Notes: generated from the letters alone by a model not told the origin. A stretch of DNA of 64,000 nucleotides from Siderastrea radians (GCA_964017195.1 OZ024895.1:14004034-14068033), one strand, 5' to 3'; shown: positions 44,737 to 59,700, counted from the first letter of the stretch. Numbers and translations: made by a program.

Positions 44737-47700
44737 CTGTGAAGAAAAGACAGGTCATACGTTAAGTGGATTTTTAAGGTAACACAATAGTTCTTGAGGG
44801 GTAGCTGTCCATTCCATGGAGGCATCTGCTCTTAACACCAAACGCCGAATTATTCATCGTGAACTTAAGGACGATGCCTCCTTTTGTAACTGCGCATACG
44901 TTCTGCGCATCTCGGGATAATCTTAAAGTTTCTTAAGGAATTTGCCCACTAATACAACAACATTTTTGCGCGGCTTATGACTATATTGAAAAAGCAGATC
45001 TTATCAAGGGCTATCAGAATCCAGAAAGAAAATTGGGAGTAACCACACATTTTTCAGAGAATTTTGGCTACCCACATTTTTCTTTCTGGATTCCAATAAC
45101 CCTTGCTAAGATCTACTTTTCCCCCATATTCATAACCTTTTCAAAAATACATCTGTATTAGGAGGCACCGTCTTTAATCAGAGATTTTTCAAATAAACAG
45201 AATTCATTTACTAGAACTAAATAAAGCTTGTCAAAATAAGCACAGTGTAAGGAAACTTAATATCACGTGCGAAGAATAGGGGAACAGTTAATTACTTGTC
45301 GCAACACGTCTTACAGCGCAACGCTCAAAAGAGAAACCACTTTGTGACATCCAGTCAGAATTGGATAGTGGGTAGCTTCCAAAAAGCTAGCTCAAGGACA
45401 CAAGCGAGCTGTCATTGAACTCTGATCGGATAGTGAATGTCACGAAAGTATGCGAATCGATCGATTGGATAATCGATGGTAAGAGCCAAGTATCCAAATG
45501 AATTAAAAGTAGTCAAACTTCTGTGAGTCGCACAGCAAATGGCAGGCAATCTTATCATTTGGAGATTAGGTTAATTGCTTTGTAACTTACATAGCACGTA
45601 ATTTTACCAATACATTGAATATCTTGTTTTTGAAGCATTTTATACTGCAAGTAAATTTTAGTATTTTCAACACATTTTTTTTCCAAGAAGAAATTGATAT
45701 TTTTAATTGGTTCTTTTACCTCGTGGTTTCTACCCATGTCTTTCATAGTCTTCCTTAGGTCGTTAAACGTGGGTCGATCATTCGGATTCTTTGCCCAACA
45801 TTTCAGCATGATATCAAACCTAATCCATAGAAATAACGCAACAGTTATAATAAGCAAACCCCCCAAAAATACATTCTAGCGTTGTGGACTTGCAGTGAGT
45901 TCGATGACTGTAACGTTTAGTGATGGGGTGGGGAGGGGCAATTTGTTACCCCCATACGGTGCTAACGAATGCGTCAGATTTCTATCAAGGAGTACTCTTA
46001 CATCGACTTCCCTAAAAACAACCACGTGCGAGACTAAATCTTACAGCGCCCTTTGCCTATATCCTAACATGACTTAGTTTGGCTTGCTGGAGGATGCAAA
46101 ACTCCAAGGCCACGTGGGACATTGGAGGATAAGACATTTGCGTTTAATTAACTGGTAGCATATTCAGCCAACAAGCTAATCTGAACGTGAAAAGCACCTG
46201 ACGGAGGTTTCCTTACATGGACTGAACAGAGATATCCGAACAAGATGAAGGCCCTTTCCGCAAGTCTCCACTCACATTTTTAAAACCTTTTTAAATAACA
46301 ATGTTCTGCTTTAATTACAACTAAAATAAATTAAAATAAATAAATAAACAAACAAACAAACAAATAAATACATAAAAATAAATCAATAATAAATCAATCA
46401 ATAAATAAAAGATATTTACAGCTTGCTATCCAGGTGTCTCGGTTTTGGCATTCTGTATCCTTCTTTAATTTTACCGGCGATTTGACGAGCATTTATATCC
46501 GGATATGGCGATCCACCTAGATTAAATAAAGACAAAGATTTAATAATTGCGCGGAGGCATTTGACAGTACACAACACACAGCAATGTAATATGATGCCTT
46601 TCGATCATCGTAAGGTATCGATATCGTGAGCGTCGCATTTTTTTTGGTCTGCATATCTCTTTTCTCCTTGTTTTCCATTATGACTGTGATCATGAACTAA
46701 ATCGTGATCGTGAACTATGTAGAACCGATAACTTACCAACAGTAAGGATCTCGTAAAGAAGAACACCATAACTCCAACTACAAAATAAATAAATAAATAA
46801 ATAAGATAAACAAATGGGCGTTAGAAGTGGCACATCCACAAGGTGGTTCTTCAAGCACTGCGTCCAGATCGAATTGGAATTTAGAAATAAGTTAATAAAT
46901 GAATGAACTGGAATTGGAATTTATTTAAAAAATTAATTAATTAATAAATTAATCTTCAGGATAGATCATTAAACTTTTTATTAAATTCAATGCTGTTAAT
47001 GATGTTGATTCGAACAGTTGATTTCACTTGCAATTGGCCACCACATTTCACATCTCACAACAACGTGATATATTCAACGATTTTAGATAACGTGAATGTT
47101 GTTAAATTTTTATAACCTAGCTCGTATCGCAACAATAAAGAGTGCCGAGGTAAGCTCTACCGTTTTTATTTTAAATAGTGCCATGAAATCTCCAAATTAT
47201 GACGATATCAAGGAAAGCAACCAACTATGTCTAGTTCTCAACTGATTACTTACACGTCACTTTGTGTTGTGTATATTCCATACAACAGAGCCTCGTAAGC
47301 AGTCCACTTAACAGGCAGACGACCCTTTAAAAGAACAAAAAATAACGTCTAGTATATAGATATGACAAAAAAATGTATCGTAAAATTCCGATGATAAGCC
47401 GTGGGCTCATATTTGTCCAAAAGGCCTTTCTAGTGGGCTTATTTTCGGGGGAAGGGGATTATTGGAAGGTTTTATGCTAAAATGGTTAGGCTTATATTTG
47501 AAAAAGGGATTTTGCGTCTGTGTGAAAATGAGGGGTGTTGCGTCTGAAAACGCAGCGCCAGAAGGAGTATGGGTGTAAAGTGGAGGAATTGAACTTCCTC
47601 GTAAACATTCTCAAGAGTAGACTGCGAGTAGTCTTTAATTTTGGCAATGCCGATTGTGGGGTGGGAGAAACACACACGCGCGCGCGAAATTTCGAAGAGA

Positions 47701-50700
47701 CGCGACACGAGGGGAGCGACGAAAATTAGCGCTCCCCTCGTGTCGCATCTCCTCGAAATTTCGCACGCGCGTGTGTGTTTCGCCTGCCCCACAATCGCCA
47801 TCGCCAAAATTAGAGACTTTTCTCGCAGTCTATTTAAGAGAGTATGAAGAATGCAATACGACAGAAACAACGATGGTGCTACCAAACTTTGAAATTATCT
47901 CGTTTTCTACATTTCTCTTCCCCAGGACACAGTATGAACGATATGCTAGTGTCCGTAATCTGTGTGGGTTTCAGGACGCAGCATGGAAGCAAGATTAATC
48001 TTCCTTTGCAAGACTTTACAACCAAGTGGAATGAACGTCGACTTTGTATTTCTTTGATTGTTACTTTTTAGTGCGCGCGTGTGTCGTAAATACAATTCTA
48101 ACATTTAAAATTAACCGATACGCGTTACTAATTAACGGTATTATTTCTCGCTGATGAAGAGACAGCAGCCAAACGTCTGAGGATTTTTCCACATTTTCTA
48201 CTTCAAGCGCAGAGACACTACACAAATTTACATCAAGAATATCTGATTTTATACAATGTAAATTTGCTCCTGTTGCGATAAATAAGGCCGTTGTTGTGAG
48301 TACAGTGTTCAGATTGCTATTAACGTAGGTAGAATAATACGGAAGTTTTTGTGGAAACTTGTAATCGGAGAATATTATGCCGTAATCATTTTTGGGATGT
48401 AAATTTAATATAGTAGGGCTTATTGCGAATGAGATTTGGGGAGCTTATATTCGGGAGGAGGGGGAGGGGGTTATGATTGGAATTTTACGGTATATATTGC
48501 CAGGTTCTAGAAAACAAGCTGTTATACTGTTTAATCGTTATTTACTGGATCAGTATTCCCTGTTACTCTTTCAAGTTTAAGCTCTGGTAAAACAAAATTG
48601 AAAACTGAAACAACTTGATATTTATTTCCTAAACATAGTTCGTCAAGAAACCAATGATGACATGTTTTGGTCGTATACAGTAAATAATAAGGGGCACCCA
48701 ACGAGAACATTTTAATACGCAAAACACTTGAAATGTCCTTTTTTGCTTTCTCGAAATGTTTCAGGCTCTTTGAAGGGATATTTGTGAAAGAAGATTGATT
48801 TGTTCGGATTCTTGAGCTGAAAGGATAAGTTGCAGAAAATTTTAGAATTTTTTCCGAGCTGCTGTCTATTTTAATCTCAAGTGGGTTTTCTGCAAATTTT
48901 GTCTTTGAACAAGCGCAGGGCTGATTTATTCCAGCGATATAAGAACAGCTATCCCAAATCACGTAATTCGATTGCCATCAGAAAGGTTTTCCGACACTCA
49001 CCCGACTTTTTCGGGTATATATGTCATCCTGATGCAAATTCCTCGCCATCCCAAAATCTGTCACCTTACATTTCTCTCCTTCGCCAACAAGAATATTTCT
49101 CGCAGCCAAGTCACGATGGATAATCTGGAAGAAACAATTGGTTTAGTGGTGCATTACTTAACTTGATGCAATGTAAAATAAGAGGGCAATTAAATATTAT
49201 CAGCATTTCTTTCCGAGAGAAAGCTTCAATAAAGCTATCGGACTGCATTTGCAATATATCAGGAAAAGTTCAGTCCCTGTATCAGGTTAAGGATTTAAAT
49301 TTCGAAGTTCTAATCCGAATATTTTTCTGGCTGTTTGTCAGACTGACCGTGTTCCCTTGTCTTAATTTGTAGGAGGGTGAATGAATACACAATTAAAAGC
49401 AAACCTTTTTCGATGACAGGTAACACATTCCATCAGCAATCTGCCAAGCGAACTTTATCAACTGATCCGCAGTCAGACTGGTCTGCGGTTTTACATCCGG
49501 GTCCTTAAAATATGTGTCATTCAGTCCTCGGCTCTTCCTTAAGTAGCCCAGGAGGTCACCAAAAGGAACGTACTCAATAAGGACCAAAAGGGGTTCTGCG
49601 GAAAAAAACAAAAACCCATGACGGCGAATTGAGAAAGTGATTCAACAATTAGGCAGCGAAAACACCCTCATATCTTGGGGTATCTTCAGCAACCTTTCTA
49701 AAATAAGAAGAGTATATTCAGCATTACACGAACATGGGACCAAGGAGAAATTAATGTCCCCATTGGGCATTAAACCACAGGCAAGGTTAGGTCACAAAGA
49801 GTCTTGGGTCGCACATGTGTATATGACAATGCATTGCTTTAAATGATAACTGAGTTGCATGCCCAGGCGTGAACAGTCAAATAGGAATGTTATAAGCACT
49901 CATGTATTAATGTCTGTTGAAAACAGTGTTCACTCGTTCACGTGACAAATGTTATTTCACATACCTGACGACATTGTCTTCTTTTGATCTCTCTCTCAAA
50001 TTTAGTGCCTTGCCTGCTAATTGTGGTGTATTTTTCTTTTGACTGTTTAGGATTTGTAAGAATGTTCTAATTTCGTTAGAAGAAAACTGTTCATACACAT
50101 GTGATATTACGAGAAAAAAATCTTTTACCACTCTTAGTGACACATCCCACCAGCTTGATCACGTGAGGATGAGGTTTTAGCTTCTTCATTAACTCGAGTT
50201 CTGACAGCAAATCCTTTCGGTCTGATTCTGAGGCATTCGCTGTAGAAGGAAAGAACTTAATTTCCATCCGTAATATGCTCGCTTATATCTTGTTAAAAGC
50301 CTCTCTAAAATAGACGTCTACATTAACCGCTTATTATCACATTTCACAACTCCACGCTTATTTTTATTTATTCCAGAAGCTCCACAGTGCCAATGAGAGC
50401 TAAGGGGGACAGTCCTTTGGTAGACGGAATGGGTCAATATTAAGGATAAGCCCCATCATTTCAATTCCTTTAAAACAGTGAATACTGTTTACAGAATGTT
50501 CCATTACACAGAACAGATAGAAACTGAGTCCTTCAAAATGACACATGCCATTTACAAACTGAATGGAGTGGCCAGTCATTTCTGCCGAATAGTTAGCGTC
50601 CAATGTCTACAATAATTAAAAATTAACACACCTTTTAGCATTTTGACCGCAACTGTGTTGTATTCCTGGCTATCGCGCATGTTCCACACTGTTGCCTGGG

Positions 50701-53700
50701 CAACGTGAGAAAAGGCTCCTTTACCGATGACTTTGATAATGTTGACATGTTCCCGCCTGATTTCCCACCTTCTTGCTGGGGGATGAAGTGGCATGTAATC
50801 TCTACCTATTGGTGTTGCATAAGTCGGAGCTTCATTCGTCTGACTCACGCTTGAGGGTTGTGTGTTGTCTGTCTCCTGGGCGGCTACGGGATTCTGGAAT
50901 TCAATGAAGCAAAACGATTAGTAAAGTTAAACAAACGAGAAGTATTTTCAGACCTTAAATAACACGAACCATATGCGTTCTGACAAGGGTTTTGTAAGTT
51001 GTGGATGTAGGTGTAGACATGTTTTGCCTAGGTTGGTTGCCATAGCATAATAAAGAAATAATTGTAATAAGTACAATAAGTAAACTGTACACAAGAGACT
51101 ATCCAGGTACATGTATCACCTTTCCATGGGCATCAAATGCTACGAAAATGCGGAATGAAAGGAGGAAACTTGCTGTAAGTTGGTAAAACAGAATAACTAT
51201 GCAATAACCATGCAAGTTGATATAACTGAACTAAATAATAATACATAATTTGATATGTTTACATATTGACTTTGCAAAAGTCATTAATGTAAACAAATTT
51301 GAACTAATATAGACTTCTGTTCCTACTGTTGACGAAATCTCCCCCAAAACGTTGGTAACATTTCGCTGAGTTTCTCGGTCGACGAAGTCAAACGCACATG
51401 CGAAAGATAGCAACTTTAACTTCAACTCAACTTTTCAACTTCATTCAAAAATTCGTACATCAATGGACTAGCTCACAGGTAGCAGTTGCTAATCTAGGTG
51501 CCCAGTAATACATCGATTCGGAAAGAGTCTAGCATTATTATAATTGTTCTTATTTTTTAAAAGAAATTAAGGCAAAAACTGACTGCGGACGAATTTTTGC
51601 AGCTATTTAATGCAAGAAATTGCCAAAAGTTTCGGCTGGCAAAAATGCGAAACATTATATAGTTTCTCTGCCACAGATTCAAGGCAAGTACCAAGAATTT
51701 TTCTGTGGTGATGCTCCAATAAACTACCCTGGTTTTATTGACATATATGGCCCCTAGATCGCATCTTGTGTTAACATATATCACTAACCATATCACTAAC
51801 CATAGCTATAAGATCCCCGCATCTTGGGCATTTCTCACCAAGACGCTTACGCATTCGCCAAAGCACGAAACTTAGAGTAACAGTAACTATCAGCAGAACA
51901 ATGATGACCCAGATGTAAGCAGCATGTAGAGCACCACACGAAGAACCTAAAAGGTAGATAAACAATTCTGTAGTCCCTTCACACCCAAAATGTAAGCCGT
52001 GAAATGTCATTTTTATTCTTTATTAGTCACATTATATGACTAATCAAATACAAGGTCTTCAGTGCGTAGAATAGTTACTTTCCAGCGAAAAAACTCAGAA
52101 TACTGCACAAATGTGATAAAGGTAAATATAGCCACTAAATACCGCACTATGGCCACATTCGTAGTGGGCATTACCCCTCAATCTACCAGAAAAAATAGTG
52201 AGCCCAAGAGTTAGCAGCCATGGACAGCTGTTTCCGCCTTGTTAGGCCTCATCAGCATGGCATAGCTAATACTTGGGCTCAGGGATCCCACATGAAGATA
52301 ACAAGCGAATGAAATGTGAGGCTTGTGGGATGTGGCTAAAAGTCAGATTTCATTCGCATTTTCGTCCCCAAAACTCCGCACATTTTTACCAACTGGCCAA
52401 GTTTTACTTATCTTGAGCTCTATGTGAGGATGGCGGCACCGTATAACGTCAGGTCGCTTACAGGGAACGTTGATACCCATACCTGTTTGATTTTCCGGAT
52501 GTTTTATGGTACCTAAGAAAAACGTACAAAAAAAATAAGAAAACTTTTTTACAGCCTGCTACAGTAAACTAGCACAGCAAAAATACCAAAATGTGAAAGG
52601 ACGAAATTGCCACATAAACTAAAAAAATAATATATAAGTAAATGCAGCTTAGAAAGCTGCGTTCTCGCTTGCAATTTGGCTTTAAGTGAGATTAAGTGGA
52701 GCTTACGATGAAAACCTGTACATATTATACGACAGACGACAAACTGTCAAGTTTGTCGAGTGCTCCAAAAATAGATTAAGTTTGTTTTCACAAAATATAG
52801 GTTTACAATTAGAAGTCAATTGACAACGTTCGTGTTGAAGGCAATCTTGCTTTCATTTTTCTCTTAGTTGATAATAATTACATTTTCAAATTTGAAAGGA
52901 GAAAAGTAACATTAGGCTCACCTCCTGATATCTTGACCTTCTGTATGTTGGCAGTCTTTGAACTTTCACCATATTTGTTTGTTGCAGTCACCACAAATTC
53001 ATACTCCTTGCCTTCCTCCCCTTTAAGAACATATTCTTGTTTGGAGGTATCGGTTATGTCCTCAAGCTTCTTCCACTCCTTATCATTCACATTTCTTTGG
53101 TAGATTAATACTTTGTAATGGCTGCTCCGTTGTTTTCTGGTTCTTTCCATTTCAATGTTATTTCACTGCCCTTTACCTCAACTGTAAGTTGAACGGGCGC
53201 CGGAGCATCTGTTCAGACATAGTAATGGAAACAAACCACTCAGTTAGTTTGTAAAGTTGAAACTTAACGTTAAGCCAATGAACTGCATTTCAAAAAAGAA
53301 GAGATTGATCTTCCCAAAGTAACGTACAATTGAAAAGCGAAAGCCAACATAAACAATGAAATCACGCGCTTCTAATAAATCCGATAAATACTGCCTCTTA
53401 TATAGAAGTTGCAATTTTAGTCTCACTTGCACTTCTCGCCATTTTTAATTAAGTTACCATTGATATTTAAATCTGGTGGGAAAGATGCACTGATATTATA
53501 GATAGACTCAGTGAATGCAATAAAGTTAGAATGTAATAAGCACATCATTAATATCAACATGAACACCCAGCCTCAATCTCATATCATGCAAATTCGAAAA
53601 GTCAACATTTCAGGCATTCTTCTGTTTATACTTTTCAACGCCATTGTTGTTGGTAGTGGTGGTTATGGTTAACGGTGTGCTCAATTACAACACTTACCCG

Positions 53701-56700
53701 TTTATCAAAAAATAGGTAAATGGGCTCATTTTCCCCGTTCCGCCCGTTTTCTTCAGTTGAGTGGCAACCGAAACGAGTTTACAGTGGGCCCCCTACAGCT
53801 TGAAAAATGACTCGAGTTTCCTTTCTTTCTTCTTATGGGATTTCTTTTCGGCCTATTTAAGGATTTCAAATCTATGAACCCGGCTTTGTTCTGACTAACT
53901 TGTTCATGTACAGGTAATTTGTCCCTCATATAAACCAATGATTTCTTATGCTCATTCCCCAATGACCAAAGACGAACACCTACAAGCATGAACCTACCTC
54001 CCAACACCCTGATGTTCTTGATTTTTTCTCCATCTTTCAAGCTCTCGCCAAATCTATTTGTGGCAGTCACAACAAACTCATAATTCTTGCCTTTCTCCAA
54101 TTTAACAGCAACTTGTCGATCCAATGGATCTTTAATTGCGTATATTGGGTTCCATTCTCCTGGTGTACCATTATCACTCACAGTTCTTTGGTACACAGTG
54201 TACATAGTGATGGATGCTCCATTGTTCTGGGGCTCATTCCATTTAATGGTTACTTTAACTTCCTTCGTTTCTGCAGGCAAGCCTATAATTTTCGCTGCTG
54301 CTGGGACGCCTTAATTGAAAAGAGATATGAACAAGGACAGATATTAAATTGTGTTTAACTTTATGAAAATACAATTCAAACAAGCAACTATTGTCTGATA
54401 TTAAATGACAACCCTCTTTTAGTGATAGACATTTTCATTTCAGTAAATTATTGGTCAAACACTGTGTTTAATTTGTCCCTTAAGTGACCACTTTCCTCAA
54501 TGAAAAGCCTTTTGAATAAGATTTCATCAGTCAAAATACAAACGTTGCTGAGCAGCGGTCCCTACTAAACCATATAGTTATATCATCGACCTTTGATCTT
54601 CATTTTATTTGAGCTTTTTGGTAGATAAAAGTGTGGCTGAAAGCTTAATTTTTCATTTACTAAAAGCTGGTAAGGACAATAATTTATTAATAGTAATCTT
54701 TAATTACGCATAATCCAAAGATGGAATTGCGGTCAACATACCCCACCCCCCCCCCCCCGCCTCTCACCCCTTCTCTCACGGTGTCGGTGGGGAGTGGTCG
54801 ATTAAGCATTTATTGTTTTAGTTTGTTTCTTCAGAGTTAGCTTTATCGGTGTTCCGTGGCAAAAAATGAAATGTACCTAACCTGTTTACTGCCAGTTAAT
54901 TAACTTGTTCTTAAGATCAAACAAAAAGTCATGAAATCAATTATGAAGTTTGTGTCTATTAAAATAGTTGGAAATTAACACCTCAGGTAAGTTAAGTACA
55001 TTTTAATTTATAATAGTTGCAGGTCGTGTACCTTGGCGGCTTCTACGTTTACTGCAAATGAATGTTTGAGTTCAGTGTACTCAATTATTTGTAAATAGGC
55101 TACCAATATATTTGAAAACTATAAAAACATGATGCAGCAGAACTTTGCGTGGCAGCACCGATGCGCATAAACGTTAAGCCTTACATGGATAATCACCTTC
55201 ATAGTTTGTCTTGAATATCTTTTGAGCAGCAACTCCCTCAAACACATAATTCCTGGCGTATACCTTTACAGTGTAGTAAGTGTTTTTCTCTAGGCCTCCG
55301 ATAAACTTGTCTCTAACAGAGGAGTCAGTAACATTTTCATTCTTCATCACTTTTCCACCCTGCAGAATGACCACTCGGTATGCAGTGATATGGCTCCCTC
55401 CATCATCAGCTGGTGCAGTCCATTTTACCGTCAGTGAAGTTGCTTGAATGTCTGCAGCTGTTGTGGTAATGCTCGGTGGACCTGGTGCCTCTAGATAAAA
55501 AAAATGCGATCACCATTCTTTTAAATATTGAACTACATCAATCTCGTCTCAAGAAATCTCTGCCTTTCCTTGAACAATATAAAATATGATTTGCATAAGG
55601 ATGCTGGTACAAAAATTTAACTGCGGACGTATTAAGGATGAATTTCTCGTTAGAGCATTGCTGCACACTTTTCGCCAATGAACCTAGCGGCGATTTTTGC
55701 AACGGCGATTTTTGCAACGGATTTATGGCTTACAAACATGGACGAGAGCCATCAGGGTATGGCTTAGAAACATGGAGGAAGGCCTATTAACCGGTAACGT
55801 CTTCATTCATTGATCTTAAAAAGATTTTCGAAACTGATCAAGCAACGCTTGTGCGCAAGTTAAATTTCTACGGTATCCAGGACAAATCTCTAGACTGGTT
55901 TGAGTCATACCTCGCAAAAGACATCAAAAGTGTTTTGTTAATGGTGTTTTGTCTAATGAGGAATGCATAAGTACGTAGTTGTGGTGTCCCACAGGGATCA
56001 ACATTAGTTTTAACCTCAGAAGCAGTAAGTTCGACATGCAGTTGCCCAAACCAAAACTCAAAACTCATTAAAAGATCTTTTGCTTACCGCGTGGCAACAG
56101 CATGGAATGCACTTCGAAACCATGTCAGGGACTTAAAAAAATTGGATAGCCTCAAAGCGTTTTTGAGGAGGGACCACCCTGGTAGTTAGATTAGATGACA
56201 TTTTTTTCTTAATAATTAATATAATAAAGTTTCCAAGCATTGGTATTGGTAAGAAAAGCTTAAGTCATTGTAATATAGCGATTATTTATGAGCATTTTAG
56301 TTTTTGTTAATATTAGGTTAATAAGGAACACGACTAATTGGAAAACCAATTTATTGAAATTATTGCCGTGTATAAATAAAGTTAATTCAATCATTTTCAA
56401 TATCATTTACGACATTTAGCGTCATTGAAACGAAGCTTTGGCTGTTTATTGGCTATTCATAACTCGCACGGACCATAACGAGGGCTTTTATCTGTTACTT
56501 ACAAAAAGAAATTTTGATGACTTTTCGATAAAAACGTTTGAAACTGAGTTTAACTGTACATGCTTCATACAACTTCTTCATAAGAGTAAAATTCATTTTG
56601 GTAATTGGGACTAGTTTATTGAATAATTAACAATTCAAACCAGTCTACTATTCACCAGCAACAAAAAAAATTGTCAAAACAACCTTCAGCCTCTAGGGGC

Positions 56701-59700
56701 AGTTTCTCTTGGCCTCGTGGCTTATAAGAGTCATCATCGTTATTTTTTTTTCTCTTTGCTCTATTGTGAATGTTCCACTATTGTAATTTAGAGATGGATA
56801 AAAGACGAATAAAAAGCAGGAATGCTTCATGGATGACAGTTGTAGTTCAGTCGTTTATGCTTGTTTCCAATATGTTACACTGACATCTGTTTATCCACCT
56901 CTAGACAACTGCAAACTTCCTAACAAAACCAATCATTCTTTACTTACTTATTTGCAGTACACGAACCGTTCTTGTACTAGGAACAAAACCATTTTCAGCT
57001 GTGCAGTTATAATGTCCAAAATCTTGATCAGAATTCATTGTCACATCCACTGTGTATTCTTTAACTTTGACTGGGTTAAATTTGCTTCCCTCAGGTGTGT
57101 ACCAGGACAGAGTTGGAGGAGGAACTCCGTCTGATACACACTTTAGCCTCACTGTCTGACCAATCCATGACTTGGACACAGATGAGGAAATGCTTGTAAT
57201 GGTTGCAGCGACTGTACATGAAACAGCGAAATAAATCATTTAGTATAACCCTGCATTTTCTTTGTTTCCTTTCTTTACGTCTAAAAGCGTTCGAAGTTAT
57301 GCAAATAAACAAATAAACAAAATATTCTGTGCCTGCATCTTCACCCCCCACTGCGATTTTGTGTGTAAATGAACCTTTGCATCTATTATATGCTTTCAGG
57401 TGTATCACTTCTCCGGTCTGAGTGCGAATGCAAACTTTTAAATACAGTGGGGAGAATAAACGGAATGGCTCATAATAAATAAAATTTCCTTCACACCAGT
57501 AAGCTTAGCCAGTTTTTATTGAATAAGATGTTCTTCGACGACATACTGCGGTATAGATACAATTACTCGTATTAAACGAATGTTACAAGTTGTCACCACA
57601 ACAGTTCTAGCTGCATGTATCACAAAGCCTTAGTCTTCGTCTAAGTGGTCTATGCCTCTTCTTTGTTTGTTTGTTTGTTTGTTTGCTTGTTTTTAAATTA
57701 AAGAACATCTGAGCAGAAAGATAGGAAGCAACAAAGTCACGTAATAAAAGCAAAGACATCTTTCTATCTACTTCTAAAAGTGCAGGGTGACTTGGGTCCT
57801 CCCTTTGATTTAAGTGAATGTCATTATTCACTAACAATTCATTATTCACGAGCGTGCACTTTATACACCTGTTCCAATGAACCCTATTCTGCCTGGGGGG
57901 GGGGGGGGGTGGGACACATTGTGCCCGTGCTGACTTTAACGAATTATAACTCTTGAACGGCTGGACGAATAATCACCAAGTCTCTTGACTTTTTGTAAAG
58001 TTTATCAGAGAAAATGTTTCCTGTGTCAATGACGTGTCTATGATGATTAACATTTTCATAGCAACCATCTACTCAGAAGTGCATTTTGACTATTATCGGT
58101 CTTTTTTCAGTCTTTTTTCAGTTTTTTCCCCTTCGTTTGTAAGAAGAAGGTATTTTTTTACTTTTGTGTGTTTTTTTTGACTAAGCATGTTTCTTGGAAC
58201 AAAATCATATGTTTTTTGGTGACGGCATGGTCAGCTGTATGACTACAGGCTTGGGATTCAAAATGGTGGCCTCAAATTCAAAATGGCGGGTTTGTGATGT
58301 TATTGTGACGTAACGACACTTTATAATTGACACGTCATAAGCCCAATCTGTTAAGCTAATGACGTGCTAAAAACGTGCCAAGTTTCATCGCAAGGGCTTT
58401 AATACTTTTCGAGATCTATGGGGGGGAACTTTGTGCCCCTACCACGCCAGGCTCAGAAACTCAAAAAAAGCCCAAGCAGAATAGGGTGAAGGTTGCTCAG
58501 GTGATGCATGATGCATGAACTTTGTTTCATAGACCGCAAAGCATGTTTGCTATAAATAAATGTATTGATCGCTTTTCTCGCTAAAGGCCCTCCAGGAGAA
58601 AACCAAATCATAAAAAATTTACATTTGCTCTTGCTTTAGGACTAATAAGTAGAGAGAAGCAGCCATAAATTCAGCGAGCATGATGCACTGCGATCTACGA
58701 AACATGGATCACTGAAGCAACCTTTTTCGAAATAGGTATATAAGTGCATGATGTGTATTTTAAAGGCCTCGCTAAACGAATGCAATATTAACATCATATA
58801 TCTTTGTTTAAGGCAACAAAATAATTCAACCACATACAGCCTCATCGAGCATCATTCAAAATCTTTCACGAGCTACCAAACGCAAATAGATACAATTTTT
58901 GAATTCTTTGGCCGGGCTCTAACAAGTGATACAGTTACTAATAATGGAGCTAACATATTTATATTTTTTACAGTTGTTAAATCACCTGACAGCATGAGTC
59001 AAGTTGAAATCAGCCGCTTTTATCTCAAGATTATTTTAAGCTTGCCTTTAGCATTTTTTTCCCTTTTTTCATAGAATAAATATAATAGTATCGTTAGCCT
59101 GCCAGAGACAGAGAAATATTAATTTTCATGCTACAACGACAATAACAGTGAGCACCTCAACAAAATGAAAGCAAAGAAATTGACACTTTATGAAAGATAA
59201 TATAATCCGTCAAATAAATTAATTCTATCTCCAAAAGAATACGAATTGTGGTACTTACAGTTCACCAAAATACTGAATTGTTTCTCTTTACTTCCTGCAG
59301 AGTTGTTGGCTCTACATGTGTATATTCCTACATCTGATTTACGGATTTTACTAAAAGTGAGATGAGCTGTTTTAGACCCATAACTCTTTACTCGTCCGTA
59401 ATGGATCCATTGTACATCTGGGTCTGGTGTTCCTGTGGCCTTGCAACTGATATTAACAGCACTATCCTCTTGGTAACTGGCATTTGCTGCAGTCGGATGA
59501 GTGATATTGGGTGCATCTGGAAATTGAAGGGCAGTGATATATTTACAGTAGAGGCAAAGCTAGGCTGGACTCCGCACTGTTGTTAACTTAGACAGCAGTT
59601 TTAACTCGGCGTAATCACTCTTTTGAGGAAGCGAAGAACAAATGCCGGGAGTACCGCTGCGATGGAATGGCATTCCACTACGGTGGGGAAACAGAAATCG

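Noticed and set aside
45555..45719. Extension of the gene C kinase exon to a GTAAGT donor near 45588
   Set aside because: The frame stays open, but the extra residues are low-complexity and the shorter exon matches gene B in length and restores E-TYVN; kept only as an alternative.
47472..47998. Open frames of 114-137 codons on both strands
   Set aside because: They overlap the long palindrome, so each is a mirror of the other; no protein-like content.
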